From Paratinospora sagittata (Eukaryota; Streptophyta; Magnoliopsida; Ranunculales; Menispermaceae): a stretch of DNA of 64,000 nucleotides. A program made the translations under genes and the position numbers. The DNA lies in the NCBI GenBank assembly GCA_035771175.1, contig CM069593.1:44983054-45047053 (forward strand). Reading direction: 5' to 3'. The notes below the pieces were generated by a model, which did no database searches, was not told where the DNA came from, and saw nothing but the letters and a program-made list of their open reading frames with translations. Each line of letters begins with the position of its first letter. The stretch's first letter is position 1. Shown here piece after piece: positions 29,916 to 41,663 of the stretch.

Positions 29916-32862
29916 ATGAATCCAGATATTTTCACCATCCAATATCTTCTCTCTAATCATCTTCAGGTTTAAAATTTTAAACCCTAACCCTATAAACTCT
30001 AAACTCTTTTAACTTTTGTGTCATTTAACTTCTTTTATTTCTTCGATTAATAAAATATTATAGTTGGCAACTAAATGATTATCGTTGTTGTAATGGTTAT
30101 TTGCATTAAATATTGCAGTCTGAAACAAAGTTGGTAGAATTATTACGAAAGCTTGAAAAGATGGAAGTCTCCAAGCAATATCTACAGGTTTTAATCCTTG
30201 TCGACATTAGTTTATTGGTGGTATTGAAAATAGTAAAATAGAGAAATCTCTAGTGAAAAACTAAGAGACTTGGTGAAAAGTTTAGTTAGTTAAAATACAT
30301 AAATTTATCTCTACAGGAAACTACAATTGGACGTACTGTTGATTATATCAAATGTACATCCAAATCGAAACAAGTTCGTTGCCTTGCCAGCAATATCATC
30401 AAGTAAATATATGCAAAATTCTACCAATATCTCTCTATTGTTTTAGTTCCAAGTTAATTAGTTACTACATATGCATGCAATCATGTTTATCTTAGTTTGA
30501 TTCAAAATAATTAATTATTTTCCCTTGAATTTGAAATATCAGTGGATGGTGCAAAATGCTATATGAGAGAGTAGTGAACGTTAGTGCTGCTGCCACTACT
30601 ACTAATAATGATCAACCTGGTAAGTACAAAATATAATCACTGAACACTTATTTAACAGTTTTAGCTAGTTAGCATTAATTTGTCTACCTGATGACAAACT
30701 AGGAAAAGGAAATTCCAATACCACGAAAGTTACTGAACCAAAGTCACAGAAGAACAGGGCATTCATCATTAGGAATTCTATTCTTTCTATTAAGCAAGTA
30801 AGTATTAATTAAATAGAGGATGGGTATTAATTAACTAAACACCCATCTCACTATCATCCCCACAATTTGTAGGCAAAGTCCACTGATGAAAACTTCACTG
30901 GGCTGAAATTTGAGAATTCCAAAACAAAATCTCAAGAGGGGCATCAAAACCATAATTCTCACTTGGATGATCAGGTACAAATATATATATGTTCTCAATT
31001 GAACAATTATTTAGTAGCTCTACCTAATTAGCATTAACATATTGAATTCTATTTCTACATCTCAGAACACCCAGAAGGAAAAGGAACATTCTGTTGTGTC
31101 AACTGTGCAAGAATTTGCTTTCAAGCACATTGCTACTACTTCAAAAAGGAGGATATTTGCCATCAGAAATACCAAGACCTCTAGTACTCTTCCTACTAAG
31201 CAAGTAAGCATTAATTAAGTAAAGAATGAAGTATAATTAGTATGAGCTCGTTTATTAAGTATTACTTATATAAATGAAAGTTCAAATTCATCTAATGATC
31301 ATCCCCAAAATTTGTAGGAAACCAAGTGCACTGATGGATTCGAATATGAGAATTCCAAAAGAAAATCTCAAGAGGGCCATCACACATTGACAGCTGCAGC
31401 AAATGGTTAGTTTGTCTTCTTTTGACTTTCTTCACTTGGTAAAGTTTAATTCAATACTCTACATATTATGCATTAGAGTATTGACATATTCTTACTTTAT
31501 GTATATATACAGCAAAGAAACAAAAAATCAATGAGGCCACTGAACTGCAAGCAGAACTCCCAAAGGAGACTGTCATTCAAGAAGATGTACAAAAGAAACC
31601 CGAAGGCCATATCAATCATTTAGACTTGGAGTGCCAGAAGAAAGAAGACATTCTGTCCTTGAAGAATATTCTCTCCAACCATCATTTGCAGGTTTTTTTT
31701 CTTTTTGAACAAAGTAATATAGATGCCACTCTTAATCATTATATTTCGTGTCTATAATACATTTCTAATGTTGTATGATTTCTTTACATGTAATATATGG
31801 TTGGTGGTTGGTTGTTTTTGTTTAAATTATTGCAGACTGAACCAGAAGTGTTGGAATCACTGAGAAAGCTTCAAAAGATAGTAGACTCCAAGCAAATTCT
31901 TGAGGTTTTCGTCTATTCCTTAAAACTAATTGAAAGCAGTTTAACAGATAGGTCAGTTATATATATAATTTGTCTTCCTCAGGAAACTATGATTGGGTAC
32001 ACTGTAAATTCTATCAGAAAGACGTCCAAATCGAAGAAACTCCGTCACTTTTCCAACAATCTCATCAAGTATGGAATTAGTAAACTTCCAAGTAACACTT
32101 TCTTCTTGATAAACTTTGAAATTTATGAATCTATAATTATAATTTACATTTAATTTGCAGGGAGTGGAAAAAACTAGTAGACAAATGGTTGGAGTTGGAG
32201 GCTTCTGCAACCACAGGAGGTAACAGTGACTCAAACATGTTGCTTTTCTTTCAACCTTCTACCTTGTCTTAACATTGAACTATCTAAATTAATTCTACAT
32301 ACCATTATTGGTTGCTTCAGATAACACGAAGAACAATCAAATAGAGTTGCAGAAACATGTGTCTTGCTTCAGTGTCCCAATTCCTGATAAACAAGTAAGT
32401 ATATATTATAATGATTACAATTAATCTCTCTTATTTTTAGTCCAAACACTACCATATACATTCTATCCATCACTCAAATCCCTCTCCCCAATATGATGAT
32501 TTAGGATGAACACCACGATGATGAGAACTTAATTCTACAGAAGATTGAAGGTTCCAAGAGGAAATTATATGAAGATTATCAAAAAGCTGAAAATGGTAAT
32601 TACTACTTGCCCTTCTTGTTTCTTCTTCCTCCACATTTTCCTTCTCACTTTATAAATCTTTTGGAGTCAATCTAATGGGTACTTATGGCACACAGCAAAG
32701 AAGCAAAGGAGTGTAAAGTTCTTTGATTTCCATGAACTCCTAGAAAAGAAGAACTCTAATCAAGACAAAGCTCCCGACACAAGACCACGAATCCGGTACC
32801 ATCCTCGACCGTATCGAAGGAAAATAAGAGTTAATATGCAACCATGCATAAAAATGTGGTGA
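29916..32862 (+). CDS. Protein with two TFIIS N-terminal (LW/Med26-type) domains, unit A; 15 exons, 476 aa
   Basis: Predicted exons: 29916-29966, 30119-30187, 30317-30402, 30543-30619, 30703-30797, 30873-30974, 31066-31203, 31318-31405, 31513-31691, 31836-31904, 31983-32068, 32161-32219, 32321-32394, 32505-32595, 32696-32862. All introns are GT-AG and the joined frame has no stop. Two helical TFIIS N-terminal domains are seen: residues about 5-80 (RKLEKMEVSKQYLQETTIG) and about 280-360 (RKLQKIVDSKQILEETMIG, then EWKKLVDKW). The linker is Lys/Ser/Glu-rich. The C-terminus has RSVKFFDFHELLEKK and a basic tail. In TFIIS, Med26, IWS1 and relatives this domain binds disordered partner motifs of elongation and Mediator proteins; there is no TFIIS zinc ribbon. 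A nuclear adaptor role is inference. Exon 1 begins at the first ATG after a CT-rich leader. Confidence 0.82.
29979..29987 (+). promoter_or_regulatory. Telo-box in intron 1, unit A
   Basis: AAACCCTAA, followed by CCCTATAAACTCTAAAC, begins 12 nt after the exon 1 donor. Telo-boxes near plant transcription starts are known in genes for the translation and growth machinery and as Polycomb-recruiting sites. Unit B: 61068-61076. Confidence 0.5.
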
Positions 32863-32962
32863 CAAGTTTTTTTCAGTCGAATGTTGGTTTACATGGATAT
32901 GGAAGGAACTGCACATACAGTTGTGTATTATGAACATTTTGTAAAACATTGTTTGCTAATGA

Positions 32963-32968
32963 AATAAA
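32963..32968 (+). terminator. Poly(A) signal of unit A double-TFIIS-N gene
   Basis: AATAAA lies 101 bp after the TGA stop at 32860-32862, in the conserved 3' UTR. The equivalent site for unit B is beyond the window edge. Confidence 0.55.
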
Positions 32969-32987
32969 TGCAATTATTTTTTTTAAG

Positions 32988-34930
32988 ATCTATTGATTTA
33001 TAATCACCCTTTTTTTTTAAATCTGCATGTTTATGCTTAACCATGACAAATGAAAAGAAGGCATTTGTCAAATATATCCTAAAGAACTAAACTCTACTAA
33101 CTTAACAAAACCTTTTTCCTAATTACATGGATATATTCATGTCATAGTTGCTTAGAAGCCAATCTAAACCCCCAAAGGGAAGTATAGTCTTGACTCAACT
33201 TCTCTCAAAAGACAAACAGCAGGCATTCCATTCACACAAACTGAACATGGTTAAACCAGGGAGTTTTTGTTTGTGTACAGCACATGTTAATTAACAAGAT
33301 TTCAGTCAATCAGGGATGATTTAAAAAGAAACCCAAACTATAAGACAAATTGGGTTTATTGAGAAAGACAAATGCCAAACGTACGTGGCCTCCAATGAAA
33401 TTCTCACCACAAATTACATGACTAGTGAGGTGGCTTTTGAGGTGGCCTAGTTTTGTTGGTTACGTTGACAAGTTTAAAAATTTTCAACCCACTACCGGTA
33501 GTTAATGCCAAACGTAAAGTGCGACCCTAAAGGCTTTCTTTTTGCTAAAAAACTATTTTTATTTTTATTTTTTAACAAAAAAAATGATTTTAGTATTACA
33601 TTTTAAAATTACTTTCTTATTTGTATAAAAATAATTTTATTACTTAATAAAAATTAATTTTCTTATTATTAAAAAAAAAAATTGTTTTTGATAAAAAAAA
33701 TAATGTCATTGTCTTAATAAAATAATTTTAATTCTAATAAAAATTAATTTTAATATTTTAATAAAATTACTTTTAATAATTAAAAATATTATTTTTATAA
33801 AATAACAAGTTTATATTACTATCGCTTAAAAATAATATTATTTTTTAATTAAATTCTATTTAATAAAATAATTCTACTATTTTAAAAAGCTAATTCTATT
33901 AGTTTTGGTAAAATTATTATTATAAAAAAACTTAATTTATCATATTTTTAGTACTAAATTGTTTTTAATAAATAATAAATTTACTTTTTGATAAAAAAAA
34001 TAATATTATTCCTCTAATAAAAGTAATTTTATTACTTTAGAAAAATACTTTTATTATTTTAAATAAAAATTAATTAAATTATTTTTATTTATAATAAAAA
34101 TAATTTATCATCAAAGATTATGTTTTTCATACTTTAGTGTGGCACATATTTTCTGCAGTGAATACTTAAAACAAATTCATAAAAAATTTTGAAATATCAA
34201 CGAGGATGCACTGCTATGGCCAAATAACACTGAAAGAAAAAAACAAGAACCCATTTCTATTAATCAACCTAAAACAATGTTCCATTACATAATTAAAGAC
34301 AAAAACTTTATAATTCAACATGCAAACAAAAAAACTCTACCATCTCAATTTGAAAACCACTTCTGCAAAGCACCTCACATCACATCGCCTTCTTTGTTAC
34401 TACCATGTCTTTTCCATCAAACATGGGCATTGTAAAATGGTCGTAATTTATAATATGTTAACACGATCAACACATAGATGAGGAAATCATAATTACAATG
34501 TACAAACCGTAATACCTAGGAGCTACCAACATTATGCATCAAGCCTAGAAAAGAAGACTAATGAAAGTTATAGATGCCTTGGTTGCTCCATTGTGATTGA
34601 TATGAAACTTGTGAAGATACCGTCATGTCCTGTATTGAAATAAGGTTGTCAAAACTTTGAGCCAAATAAGTGAATTAGTTTATGAGTATTTTAATTACCA
34701 AATGACTTGATGCTACATTGGTGACTTCATGATTGTCACCGTACTAAAGTTGGTGAACATCCTAAAAATTGTTCCCTCTACTATTATTTTGTATAAATAA
34801 ATAAATAATAAAAGTAAAGCATGTCAAATAAATGTCATAAAGCACAAATAATTGCTATAAAATATTTTTTGAACATAATAATGTTACAATTATTAAACAA
34901 AAAAAAACTATTAACTGTCTTTTTCTTGAA
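32988..34930. other. AT-rich intergenic DNA, unit B
   Basis: This is the counterpart of 170-2050. It keeps short segments near 33125-33165 and 33380-33395 that unit A lacks. The AT low-complexity core is at 33540-34110. I see no gene. Confidence 0.8.
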
Positions 34931-35827
34931 TTATGAAATTTCCCAAAGGCTTTCAAACTCTTCAATCTCCAAAGATTCATACACCACATTTTTCGATAAC
35001 ATGTTCACGCTCTTTGTAACCACATAGTTTTCTGGCACCTTCTTCATTATATGCCAAAAGCATACGCGATGTTTAGCTTTTGGGAAAGCTCTGGATATCG
35101 TTGCTTGGATTGAAGGACATTGATCAGTGATAAAGGCATTAGGCACTCTCCCTGACATACAAGTTAGCCAAGTAGTAAAAAGACACTTATAACTATTAAT
35201 TGTCTCACTTGAAAGCGAGTGACACCCTAATAACACAGATTGATCATGATGATTAACTTCAACAAATAAAGCAAATGGCATGTCATATTTGTTTGTTAAA
35301 TATGTGGTGTCAAATGAAATAACATCCCCAAAGTAATGATACGAGGCTCTTGACCTTGCATCAGCCCAAAAAACATGTCTTAAATGACCTTCATCATCTA
35401 TATCCATCACATGAAAGAAATTGGAATTTCTCTTTTGATTATGCACAAAGTATAAACGTATTGCCTCTCCATTACCAACACCAAGTTTTAATCTCCCGAC
35501 TTTTTCTACATAATTCCTTGCATCCTTCTCCCCCAAATTTAATGTTCTTGTAACCTCCAACTCTCTTAGCAAAGGTAAGATATGACTTTGAAAGCGAGAT
35601 TTCTACTTCATCATTTACCTCAAGTTGTTTCATAACCCGATGATTCAACATTCGGTTGCTTCGAAAAAATCTTGTCTTTCGCGAGCTAACCAAATGATTG
35701 TGTTCAAGGTTCACACTTATCAAGTGCCACAAACCATATCTGACATGAGCCTAACAGTTATTTGAGCTTTACAATTACACTTTGATGTAATTGTGTTTAT
35801 GTACTTGTTCTTATGCTTTTGATCACA
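34931..35827 (-). pseudogene. FAR1/FRS-like gene relic, unit B: MULE transposase part
   Basis: Same gene and same C-terminal stop as in unit A. It has one further lesion: an extra A near 35535 (CCCCCAAATTT against CCCCCAATTT in A) shifts the frame between the KNIK and LGEKDARNY regions. The MULE core motifs (FDTTY, ITDQC, HRVCFWHI) are otherwise conserved. An independent frameshift after duplication suggests that the reading frame is not under selection. Confidence 0.8.
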
Positions 35828-35832
35828 TTTAC

Positions 35833-37877
35833 TGTAACATCTCGTACCTGTAGTCAAACTTTTATGTCGACTTGTATATATTGTCAGACGTGTTTATACG
35901 CATGTTGATGACCGTAAATTGTTGTATTTGTATGCACTCTAGGGTAATAGGAATCCCGAGACCCTAGTTGTAACATTGGAGGCATGATACTTAGGAAATT
36001 CACTTTGGACACCAAGGAGCGCGCTCCAGTGTTGGCAAACAGAGAGTGAAAATTTGAGCTTGAGTAGAAATACACTCCTTGGGGAGAAGCGCGCTCTTTG
36101 CGGGGAAACAAAGACCAAATCTGTTTCTGGGCAAGGAGGAGCACGCTCCTGAGCCTTCTGATAATTTGTTTTTATAAGTCGTTAAAGCAGTTTGCACGTA
36201 AATAAAAGAGGTTTCTGGCCCATTCTTAGCTCATTTGAGCTGGTTTGAGTTTTAAAGAAAGGGAAAATGAAGGGGAAAAGGAGAACGGAGAGCTAGGGTA
36301 GCAATTCTGAGGCTTCGGTAACTGATTTTTAGCTCAAAACTTGCGAATTTTCATTCCTTTCTTTGATTTGTTCATCATATGTGAAGTTGAACGGATTTGG
36401 TGATGGCTGAACGAAATTGTGATGGCCTGGGGTTGGCCAAATCCGTGGCTTTTGCATTTAATTATGTTTTTAATGGGTTCTTGATAGAAATTAAGATTAT
36501 GGCATGTAAAATCTACAGGGAAATTGGTGTTGAATTGAGGGTACACCCAAACCTTGTTGTATACAAAAACAGCTAAGGGTTTGAGGGTGTTCAAATGGGT
36601 GTTTATGAGATTTAAATGATGAATCATGACTTAAATAGGTTCTATTAGGATGTGTACATAAATTGGACGGTGAAATTGGAGGAAATTGATGTTTTGTGTT
36701 GGGAATGTCCCAACTAGGGACAGTTTAAGCTTGGAGTGGGAGTTTTGTGTGTTGTAGCTAAAAATTGTAGTTGAATGTGAATTATATTGTGATATGTACA
36801 GATTGTCATTGTGAAAGTGGCTGGCTCTTGAGTGATTAGCTGGAAATCTATGAACAACTTGTGTAGGGGCTATAAAGGTGTACTTTGATGAGTGGGAAAG
36901 CATAGGATTGTACCCATTGTGAGTATTTCTTACTTTTGGTTTTATGTATGGTATTTTATGTATAAATCCAATTAGTTAAATGTAAACATGATATTGTACT
37001 TACATATGTGTTTTAAATACATGAAATAGTTTTAGTAATGGAGCATGTCTTGGGATCTATTGAATAGGTCACCGACATGAGAAGCCCTCCTAAGAGAATC
37101 CGATTGGCTAGGATCTATAAATGGCAAAAGTAAGGACGGTGCACTCATTGGGTATAATGAGGGGAAGAAGCACTTACTTTCCTAAGATCTATGAATGGGT
37201 AAATTGTAGACTTTGCACTCCTTATCGATGCATGATGAGGGGCAAATGCGCATAATGACCTAAAAGGTGGGAGATGGACACTGAGATTTGCATTGTCGTG
37301 AAAATGCATGAATACGATGAAACATATATTGATCATGTATTCATAACTGATTAACTTGCTTGCATCATGATATAAATATTGTTTTAATGTCATGTTTTGT
37401 TATCAATGCATATGCAATGTCATAGGTAGAATATTCACTGGGCTAGTTGTTGCTCAACCCAAACTCCCAATCTTTTCAGGGCAAGACATCAAGGGCAAAG
37501 GCAAGATTCAGGAGATGTAACTACGATCTTTGCTAAATGTATGTATTTATATATTTGTTGAGTTTTGGAAAGTCATTATGTATTTTGTTTACATATACAT
37601 GACACTATGTAACGTATTTATAATTTAGATGAGTGTGTGGACATGTACATAAAGATGAACGACTAAGTTGTTATGTGAAATGGATAAAATGGAATGGTTT
37701 GATAATATGTTATTATTAGTGGATGGAAGAATTTTTAGGATGATATTGTATGATATGCAAATGGATGATTCAGTGTGTGGATAGGTTAGGCTGACAGGGT
37801 ATCAAGTACTTCTAGGTGTGGCGTATGTGGTATTCTGTGTCGGTCGTGACGTCACTTTACGAAAGGTGGTCGCGACA
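35833..37877. mobile_element. Solo LTR in FAR1-like gene, unit B (2,045 bp)
   Basis: It has the same ends, length and TTTAC target duplications (35828-35832 and 37878-37882) as the unit A element, so insertion and LTR-LTR recombination both happened before the segmental duplication. Confidence 0.9.
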
Positions 37878-37882
37878 TTTAC

Positions 37883-38058
37883 CTTCTCTACCACATGCTA
37901 AAATTTTTCTATTTTTTTCACCATTTCTCGTTTCTCCATGTACCTCTGATCTTTGTACCAAAGCCTATGCGTTGAGCATACTCGTTGTAGAACTCTTGAA
38001 TATCTTGTAATGATTTGAATTGCATCCCTGTCTTTGGTACTAAATGATCATCATTGAC

Positions 38059-38095
<37 letters not shown>

Positions 38096-38216
38096 TTTGA
38101 CTAGCTTCCCCATTATCTCTTTCGATATTTTTTCTTCTATCAGTTGATTTTTCACCATTTTCTACCACTCCTTCCTTGCTAGATAGCTCTTTTGTTGATA
38201 GTTCTTCCGTTATCAA
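37883..38216 (-). pseudogene. FAR1/FRS-like gene relic, unit B: N-terminal part
   Basis: Counterpart of 5002-5321. The AT dinucleotide run at about 38063-38094 is 14 bp longer than in unit A, which shifts the frame between the acidic leader and the FAR1 domain. Confidence 0.72.
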
Positions 38217-38424
38217 AATAAATCATCAAACATTGTAGTAGAGTGAAGCAAATACAAAAAACAATAATAATTAAAAAAACTAAACAAAAATAAAATAAAT
38301 TAAAAGGATATAATTATATATAAATTACATCATCGCATGTGATTCACACAAGATAAACCATAAATTTCTCAAAATCTAACTATCCACTTCAAATGAGTTA
38401 TAATTTCTTTAACATTCGAATTAG

Positions 38425-38510
38425 TGGAGGCTTTTGCAACCACTGGAGGTAATATTAACTCATACATGTTGCTTTTCTTTCAACCTTCTACCTTGTCTTA
38501 ACATTGAACT
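38425..38510 (+). pseudogene. Relic of double-TFIIS-N gene, left part, unit B
   Basis: Counterpart of 5530-5615, ending in the GAACT target duplication at 38506-38510. Confidence 0.78.
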
Positions 38511-39240
38511 TGTTGGAAAATGAGCAAATAAAACATGGTTTTTCACCATTTTCAGTTAAATATTAAAGTGGGACCCACAAGTCATTTTGGGTGGGTCCAA
38601 GTTGATTATTAATCTTTGATATGTGAAGATTATGAATATATAAGTATTTAGCTATACCCATTTATATATGAATGAAAAATTAAGTCTAAAGTAGCCTACT
38701 TGATATATCTAAAGTGGTAAAATTTGAAAACAATCTTTTAGCCCCACATGGGAAAGATAAAATTCTAATTATTTACTTATAAGTGTAGCTAGAATACTAC
38801 ACTTGAATTTCAGCTAACACACTCACGCAATGAAGGCTCAGGAGTGATGCTTTGCATCACCCCACGCACGTGCTCGAGTGTGCGAGGGCGAAAGAGCGAT
38901 GAGTTAAAGTGTTGTTGTCACTAAAAGGAGATTGTTGTATCCTTAGAGACAAGTGTCATATACCGTGAGCACCTAAGTAGGACATAATTGCTTAAAGACA
39001 TAGAGTTACACTCTAGCCTCAATCTACGTCATTACTCTACTGGAATAGTAATTGATCTAATTTAACTAGATATAGTCTTGTACCCGGTACCTTTAAATAG
39101 TGAACGGGAGGCAACTTGCTACTTTAGAAGAGTGTTATTTAAGCAAAACCATTTTGACTCCACCACTTAGACTGAAGACTAATCTAATTGATTATTTTGA
39201 AAGCTATTTTTCAGTGATTATTGCCACCATACAGTCAACA
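38511..39240 (+). repeat. Copia 5' LTR, unit B (730 bp)
   Basis: It has the same internal deletion as the unit A 5' LTR, so the deletion predates the segmental duplication. Confidence 0.85.
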
Positions 39241-39260
39241 ATCTTAAGACAATTATGCTA

Positions 39261-40185
39261 ATGGAGATAGACTTTGTCCCTAAACCAACTACTACTTCTA
39301 TGAAACCTGAGAAGCCAGAGAAGTTCGCTAGCACTGACTTCCAAAGTTGGCAACAGAAGATGTTAGTTTACCTTACCACCCTCAACTTGGACAAGGTGCT
39401 AAATTAAGACGAACCTGAACTGAGAGATGATGAAACTGACAAACATGTTATTGCTACAATTCAAGCATGGAGACACTCTGATTTTCTATGCAAGAATTAT
39501 ATTCTAAATGGGCTAGAAAATACACTGTATAATTTGTATAGTACAGTCCGTACTGCCAAGGAACTCTGGAATTCTTTGGATAAAAAATAGAAGACTGAAG
39601 ATGCAGGCCATAAGAAATTTGTGGTCAGCAGGTTCCTTGATTACAATATGGTGGACTCAAAGATTGTGTTGGATCAAGTTCAAGAGTTACATATTATTCT
39701 CCATGAGATTCATGCAGAAGTTGCCACCTACTTGGAAAGATTTCAAGAACTATCTCAAGCACAAGCGTAAGGAGATGGGACTTGAGGACCTTATTATCAG
39801 ATTGCGGATTGAACAAGACAATAAGAGTCAAGACAAGAAAACTAGAGACCATACAGAGCCTAAAGTTAACCTTGTGGAGGGAAAGCACACTGGTGATAAT
39901 CAGGCCAAAAAGAAAGGAAAATCTCATAAGTTCAATGGCAAGTGCTATAATTGCTAAAAACAAGGGCACAAAGCCAAAGATTTTCGATTGAAAGGCAAGT
40001 CCAAGAACGATCAAGTCAATATGACTGAGGAGAAGACTGAAGATGTAACTGACCTGATGCTATATGTTGTGGTCTTTGAAGCCAACATGGTTGATGAACC
40101 CAGAGAGTGGTGGATTGATACTGGAGCCACCCGACATGTCTGTGCTGATAAGAACATGTTTTCCTCTTATACAACAATAAGATGA
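39261..40185 (+). pseudogene. Copia gag and protease, unit B (degenerate)
   Basis: Same structure and same early stops as unit A, plus a private stop (TAG near 39588). The protease motif WWIDTGATRHVC is intact. Confidence 0.85.
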
Positions 40186-41663
40186 TGTAATCTAATCATG
40201 GGCAATTCAGCAATTTCAACAATAACGGGCCTTGGGAAGGTGGTTCTCAAGATGACCTCAGGAAATGAACTCACCTTGATCGATGTGTTGCATGTACCTG
40301 ACATTCGGAATAATGTTTCAGGCTTACTGTTAAGCAAAAGTGCTTTTAGGATGGTCTTTGACTCTAATAAATTTGTACTTTCCTAAAATAGTGTATTTGT
40401 GGAAAAATGGTACTTAGAAAGGGGATTATTCAAAATGAATATAATGCCTGTAATCTGCAACTTTAAAGATAATAAAGATTCATCTTCTGTTTATTTTTTT
40501 GAGTCTTCTTGTTTATGGCATGATAGATTAGGACATGTTAATTTTAATTCATTACGAAAATTGATGAATTTAAAATTATTACCTAACTATCAAATTGATC
40601 CAAATCATAAGTGTGAAATATGTGTTGAGGCAAAGTTAACTAAAACACCATTTCATTCAGTTGAAAGAAACACTGAACCTCTAGACTTAATTCACAGCGA
40701 TATATGTGACTTAAAGTGTTGGGGTGTCTAAGGTAGCAATACCTTAACCTAAAAGGGTTAAGATAGGGCCTGAAACCATTGATTGTATATTCATTGGTTA
40801 TGTTCATAACAGTAGTGCATATAGGTTCCTTGTATACAAATCAGATATTTATGATATACATGTGAATACAATTATGGAATCTAGAAATGCATCATTTTTT
40901 TAGCATATTTTTCCAAATAAAAATATGCAAGAGCTAAGTTCCAATAAAAGAATTTCTGACACTGCAAATAGTAGTAGTAATCCTCCAGATAAAAATTTTA
41001 TAGGATGAACCTAAACGCAATAAAAAGGCTAAAGTTGCAAAGTCTTTTGGTCCTGATTTTCTAATATATATGTTAGAAAGTGAACCTCAAACTTTTAAAG
41101 AGGCAAAATCAACACCCGAACCTCCTTACTGGAAGGAAGCAATAAATAGTGAAATTGAATCAATCATGCACAATCATACCTAGGAATTGGTAGATTTACC
41201 ATCAAGTATGACGCCTTTAGGGTGTAAATAGATTTTTTTAAAAAAATTAAAGGTTGACGATTCAATTGATAAATATAAGGCTAGGTTGGTAGCCAAGGGA
41301 TTTAAACAAACAGAGGGCCTTGATTTCTTTGATACATATTCACCGGTAACTAGAATAACATCCATAAGAATGTTAATTGCTATTGCTACAATAAACAATA
41401 TCGAAATTCGTCAAATGGATGTCAAGACAGCTTTCTTAAATGGTGAATTAGAAGAAGAGATATATATGCAACAACCTGAAGGATTCGTTGCATCTGGATA
41501 AGAACGTAAGGTGTGTAGACTTGTTAAATCATTATATGAAGTTTTAACAAGCACCAAAACAATGGCATATTAAATTTGACAATGTCATGTTGTCCAATGG
41601 TTTTAAAATCAATGAATATGACAAATGTGTATATGTCAAAAACACACCAAAGGGCTATGTCAT
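40186..41663 (+). pseudogene. Copia truncated integrase and first half of reverse transcriptase, unit B
   Basis: The protease/pre-integrase linker is open at 40198-40386, where unit A has a frameshift. It continues with the GAG-pre-integrase motif, the same loss of the integrase catalytic core near 40727, and RT motifs RLVAKGFKQTEGLDFFDTYS and RQMDVKTAFLNGELEEEIYM. A private stop follows GFVASG. The solo LTR interrupts it at 41664. Confidence 0.85.

Larger units (their letters stand above)
1..32818. repeat. Tandem segmental repeat, unit A (32,818 bp)
   Basis: The sequence from position 1 recurs from 32819 in the same order and orientation through every gene and transposon, then begins again at 63908. 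The window cuts the array at an arbitrary point inside the last exon of the double-TFIIS-N gene, so the true edges of the ancestral duplication are not visible. Unit A is 1.7 kb longer than unit B, mainly because of two private palindromic insertions (993 and 207 bp) and 454 bp that unit B has lost. All other large insertions are shared, so they predate the duplication. Confidence 0.97.

Noticed and set aside
31797..32153. 118-codon ORF with the TFIIS-like motif as an intronless gene
   Set aside because: It reads through two introns. Splicing 31836-31904, 31983-32068 and 32161-32219 gives the expected domain and keeps the frame of the whole gene.
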